From Modestobacter sp. (GTDB taxonomy: Bacteria; Actinomycetota; Actinomycetes; Mycobacteriales; Geodermatophilaceae), in the NCBI GenBank assembly GCA_025963425.1, contig JAOPUQ010000030.1, positions 1 through 7,885 on the forward strand: 7,885 nt of DNA, read 5' to 3'. A program made the translations under genes and the position numbers. The notes under the pieces were generated by a model. That model was given only the letters and a program-made list of their open reading frames with translations. It was not told the DNA's origin and ran no database searches. Numbering within the stretch: the first letter of the stretch is position 1; each line of letters begins with the position of its first letter. This document shows positions 5,725-7,885 of the stretch, in pieces.

Positions 5725-6375
5725 TCAGGGGTTGAGGCCGAGCGCCTGCATTCGGGCGCTGTGGGCGGTGGTGATCCGCTTCAGCAGCCCGCCGACGCCG
5801 GTCAGGTCCCCGGTGCCGGTGATGATCAGCTCGGCCAGGTCGTCGTGGTCGGCGATGACCGCCTGCGACTGGGTCAGCGCCTCGCCGACCAGCCGGCGCG
5901 CCCACAACGCCAGCCGGCCGGCCACCGCCCGGTCCGAGGCGATGGCGGCCCGCACCTCGCGCACCGCGAAGTCCGCGTAGCCGGTGTCGGCCAGCACCTC
6001 CTCCACCAGCGCGCGGTCGGGCTGGGGCAGGAACGCGGCCACCTCGCGGTAGAAGTCGGTCGCCAGGCCGTCGCCGACGTAGGCCTTCACCAGGCCCTCC
6101 AGCCAGGTGCTGGCGCGGGTGCCGTCGTGGAAGGCGTCCAGGGGGGCGACGAAGGGCAGCATCGCCTCCGCCGGTGTCACGCCCAGCTCCTGCAGCCGCG
6201 CGGTCACCCGCCCGTGGTGGGCGACCTCGGCGGCAGCCATCCGGGCCAGCGCGGCCCGGCCCTCCAGCGTCGGCGCCAACCGGGCGTCCTCGGCCAACCG
6301 GTCGAAGGCGGTGAGCTCGGCGTAGGCCAGCACGCCCAGCAGCTCGACGACGGCTCGCTGGTCGACCCCGGCCAT
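5725..6375 (-). CDS. Ferritin-like fold protein, MiaE-like family (Rv3210c type)
   Basis: A 216-residue, mostly helical cytoplasmic protein related to the tRNA-(ms2io6A) hydroxylase-like (MiaE_2) family. Ferritin-fold proteins bind one or two metal ions in a four-helix bundle. Helix A has YAELTAFDRLAEDA (18-31) with Glu20. Helix B has MAAAEVAHHGRV (46-57), giving the ExxH ligand pair Glu50 and His53. In the second half Glu93 (TWLEGLVKAYVGDG) and Glu140/Asp148 (AVREVRAAIASDR) may be ligands, but a second canonical ExxH is not visible. The metal site may therefore be altered. True tRNA hydroxylase activity should not be assumed. The ATG at 6375 has GGAGG 5 nt upstream. It diverges from the RNA helicase gene, an arrangement kept in mycobacteria, which hints at an RNA-related role. 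This last point is inference. Confidence 0.88.
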   Translation of the reverse strand: MAGVDQRAVVELLGVLAYAELTAFDRLAEDARLAPTLEGRAALARMAAAEVAHHGRVTARLQELGVTPAEAMLPFVAPLDAFHDGTRASTWLEGLVKAYVGDGLATDFYREVAAFLPQPDRALVEEVLADTGYADFAVREVRAAIASDRAVAGRLALWARRLVGEALTQSQAVIADHDDLAELIITGTGDLTGVGGLLKRITTAHSARMQALGLNP

Positions 6376-6380
6376 CAGTC

Positions 6381-6385
6381 CCTCC
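6381..6385 (-). promoter_or_regulatory. Ribosome binding site of the ferritin-like gene
   Basis: The minus strand reads GGAGG 5 nt before the ATG at 6375, within GAGGAGGG. This supports that start. Confidence 0.75.
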
Positions 6386-6454
6386 TCGGCACTCCCGCGG
6401 CGACGGCGGCCTCCCCGGACGGTGCCCGGCCCGGTGTCGCACGGCGGTGCAGCG

Positions 6455-6481
6455 AGGCTAACGGGCTGGTCAGGCTAGGAT
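6455..6481. promoter_or_regulatory. Overlapping divergent -10 elements of the ferritin-like and helicase genes
   Basis: On the plus strand TAGGAT (6476-6481) fits TANNNT and would start a helicase transcript near 6488. On the minus strand TAGCCT occurs twice (6472-6477 and 6455-6460) and would start ferritin-like transcripts about 70-90 nt before its ATG. The plus box and one minus box share the bases TA at 6476-6477, so the two polymerases would compete. The two AGGCTA copies are 17 bp apart start to start. No -35 consensus is visible for either direction. Confidence 0.4.
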
Positions 6482-6735
6482 GGAATCGGCGGACCCCCAG
6501 GTTCGTTCTGACCAAGCAAGTCCCTGTGCGCTGATGACCGCTGGATCTCCTCCTCGAGACCGGCCCTCTCGGGCCGTCTCCCGGGCAGTCTGCACCTCGA
6601 CGCCCGGTCTGCTGGCCGCGTCGGCGCTTGGTTCGACCATCCCGGAACCGACCCCGGGACCGGCGAGCGACGTCGGGAAACGCCCTCCCGGGCACCGACG
6701 ACGCGCAGGTCCCCCACCAGACCGAGGCGAGAGCA
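6482..6735 (+). other. Long structured 5' leader of the RNA helicase mRNA
   Basis: These roughly 250 nt hold no convincing gene. They contain several adjacent stem-loops. The first is 6556-6580, with GAGAC/GTCTC and GGCCC/GGGCC stems, one bulged C and a TCTC loop. The second is 6581-6607, CCGGGC/GCCCGG with a 15-nt loop. The third is 6640-6659, TCCCGG/CCGGGA, which competes with GGTTC/GAACC at 6630-6649. The fourth is 6671-6700, an outer CGTCGG/CCGACG stem with an inner GCCC/GGGC stem. The GAGG box (6724-6727) of the CTG start lies just after. Long structured leaders are known for cold-responsive RNA helicase mRNAs in other bacteria. At this GC content some stems are expected by chance, and I recognise no known riboswitch. 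Confidence 0.4.
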
Positions 6736-7885
6736 CTGACCTCCACCGAGCACTTCTCCAGCGAGCAATCCTCCATCGAGAACACCCCCACCACCCCCGA
6801 GCTCGAACACGCCGAGACCGGCGCCCCAGCGCCCGAGCAGCTCGAGTCCACGATCGAGGAGCTGGGCGGCGCACCCGTCGCCACCGACAGCCCGCTGTTC
6901 AGCGACTTCGACGTGCACCCCGACGTCGTCGCGGCGCTGGCCGAGGTCGGGATCACCCGGACCTTCGCCATCCAGGAGCTCACCCTCCCGCTGGCGCTGG
7001 CCGGCCACGACCTCATCGGCCAGGCCCGCACCGGCACCGGCAAGACCCTGGGCTTCGGCGTCCCGATGCTGCAGCGCGTCGTCCCGGCGGCCGAGGGCGG
7101 CGACGGCGTTCCGCAGGCGCTGGTCGTCGTCCCCACCCGTGAGCTGTGCGTGCAGGTCTCCCGCGACCTGGCCGCCGCCGGCACCAAGCGCGGCATCCGG
7201 GTCCAGGCCATCTACGGCGGCCGGGCCTACGAGCCGCAGGTCCAGGCGCTGCAGGGCGGTGTCGAGATCGTCGTCGGCACGCCCGGCCGGCTGCTGGACC
7301 TCGCCCAGCAGGGCCACCTGATCCTGGGCAAGGTGAAGGTCCTCGTCCTGGACGAGGCCGACGAGATGCTCGACCTGGGCTTCCTCCCCGACATCGAGCG
7401 CGTGCTGCAGATGGTCCCGGACAAGCGGCAGACGATGCTGTTCTCCGCGACGATGCCCGGCCCGATCGTGAACCTGGCCCGCCAGTTCATGACCCAGCCG
7501 ACGCACATCCGGGCGCACGGCAACGACGAGGGCAGCACCGTCCCGCAGACGACGCAGTTCATCTACCGGGCGCACAACCTGGACAAGCCCGAGCTGCTCT
7601 CCCGGGTGCTGCAGTCCCGCGACCGCGGTCTCGTGATGGTCTTCTGTCGCACCAAGCGCACCGCCCAGAAGGTCGCCGACGACCTCGTCGACCGCGGGTT
7701 CGCCGCGGCCGCCGTGCACGGTGACCTGGGCCAGGGCGCCCGCGAGCAGGCGCTGCGCGCCTTCCGCGCCGGCAAGGTCGACGTCCTGGTCGCCACCGAC
7801 GTCGCCGCCCGCGGCATCGACGTCACCGGCGTCAGCCATGTCGTGAACTACCAGTGCCCCGAGGACGAGAAGACCTACGTGCACC
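6736..7885 (+). CDS. DEAD-box ATP-dependent RNA helicase, 3' end outside window
   Basis: ATP-dependent RNA-unwinding enzyme of the RhlE/DeaD/CsdA kind, counterpart of mycobacterial Rv3211 (rhlE). The 383 codons seen include an acidic Ser/Thr/Glu-rich N-terminus (1-53) and the Q motif with Gln80 in GITRTFAIQ. The ATPase core follows: motif I ARTGTGKT (97-104), Ia PTRELCVQ (133-140), GG at 161-162, Ib TPGR (182-185), II DEAD (206-209) and III SAT (237-239). In the second RecA domain are VFCRT (302-306) and motif V VATDVAARGIDV (352-363). The HRxGR motif VI and the C-terminal tail lie beyond the edge. The frame opens after the TGA at 6535 and has no ATG or GTG before the GTG at residue 60, inside the conserved region. 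CTG at 6736 behind GAGG (8-nt gap) gives MTSTEHFSS and is the best start. TTG at 6628 lacks a ribosome binding site and would add an Arg-rich leader. Confidence 0.93.
   Translation, partial: MTSTEHFSSEQSSIENTPTTPELEHAETGAPAPEQLESTIEELGGAPVATDSPLFSDFDVHPDVVAALAEVGITRTFAIQELTLPLALAGHDLIGQARTGTGKTLGFGVPMLQRVVPAAEGGDGVPQALVVVPTRELCVQVSRDLAAAGTKRGIRVQAIYGGRAYEPQVQALQGGVEIVVGTPGRLLDLAQQGHLILGKVKVLVLDEADEMLDLGFLPDIERVLQMVPDKRQTMLFSATMPGPIVNLARQFMTQPTHIRAHGNDEGSTVPQTTQFIYRAHNLDKPELLSRVLQSRDRGLVMVFCRTKRTAQKVADDLVDRGFAAAAVHGDLGQGAREQALRAFRAGKVDVLVATDVAARGIDVTGVSHVVNYQCPEDEKTYVH

Noticed and set aside
4349..5980. 543-codon open frame on the plus strand
   Set aside because: It runs out of frame across the TetR and DUF3107 genes, past a strong terminator and into the antisense of the ferritin-like gene. 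Its sequence is Arg/Gly/Pro-rich with no motif.
5471..6442. 323-codon minus-strand frame overlapping the ferritin-like gene
   Set aside because: It is out of frame with the ferritin-like protein, which has clear family motifs and a ribosome binding site. This frame is Arg/Gly-rich filler.
6480..7142. 220-codon plus-strand frame starting at ATG 6480 or 6534, as possible upstream ORF or helicase start
   Set aside because: It is in a different frame from the helicase and runs deep into it. The peptide is basic and low-complexity. The ATG at 6480 lies within the predicted -10 box, and neither ATG has a ribosome binding site.
6475..7884. 469-codon open frame on the minus strand
   Set aside because: It is fully antisense to the DEAD-box helicase and its leader and shows no family features.
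1..7885. Mobile elements, CRISPR array, tRNA, rRNA, prophage or defence genes
   Set aside because: No transposase or integrase motif, no regularly spaced repeats, no tRNA-like cloverleaf and no base-composition break were seen on either strand. The region looks like stable core chromosome.

Overview
The window is GC-rich chromosomal DNA (clearly above 70% G+C by eye, with G or C at nearly every third codon position) from an actinobacterium. The gene order moeZ, DUF3152 protein, TetR regulator, DUF3107 protein, MiaE-like ferritin-fold protein, DEAD-box RNA helicase is, from memory, the order of Rv3206c, Rv3207c, Rv3208, Rv3208A, Rv3210c and Rv3211 in Mycobacterium tuberculosis. Codon use and the extra genes suggest a Geodermatophilaceae-like organism (Blastococcus, Geodermatophilus or Modestobacter), but this is an inference and not tested. 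I see no mobile element, phage gene, CRISPR array, tRNA or rRNA.

Left part (1-4461, minus strand): the N-terminal two thirds of moeZ runs off the left edge. Upstream of it lies a compact three-gene unit read right to left: an alpha/beta hydrolase, a membrane-anchored DUF3152 protein with a complete metzincin-type zinc motif, and a 468-residue protein that looks like a GH43/GH32-type beta-propeller. The first two genes overlap by 20 nt and the last two are 18 nt apart, so they are probably co-transcribed and translationally coupled. A perfect 16-nt palindrome follows the last gene. The hydrolase and the propeller gene sit in places where my memory of the mycobacterial locus has no gene, so they look like lineage-specific additions to a conserved block.

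Middle (4461-5725): a short divergent promoter region separates the hydrolase from a TetR-family regulator. Both genes appear to be leaderless, and a near-identical direct repeat covers both -10 boxes. The regulator is followed by a separate promoter, a strong ribosome binding site and the small DUF3107 gene. The 199 bp between DUF3107 and the convergent ferritin-like gene hold three strong stem-loops that together probably terminate transcription from both sides.

Right part (5725-7885): the ferritin-like gene (minus) and a DEAD-box RNA helicase (plus, cut by the right edge) diverge from a 360-bp region. It contains overlapping -10-like elements on the two strands, then a leader of about 250 nt with several hairpins. 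The helicase frame has no ATG or GTG upstream of its conserved core. The best start is a CTG at 6736 behind a GAGG box, so standard gene callers may misplace it. The true moeZ and helicase frames are both cut by the window edges and begin with non-ATG codons.

How the genes work together: MoeZ activates ubiquitin-like sulfur carrier proteins (molybdopterin and cysteine synthesis). The DUF3152 protein, hydrolase and propeller could form an envelope- or glycan-related module. The TetR, DUF3107, ferritin-like and helicase genes form an old conserved neighbourhood whose shared purpose is not established. Nothing here is a clearly new defence or mobile system. The most interesting items are the three-gene hydrolase/metzincin/propeller unit, the repeat-covered divergent promoter and the helicase leader with its CTG start.
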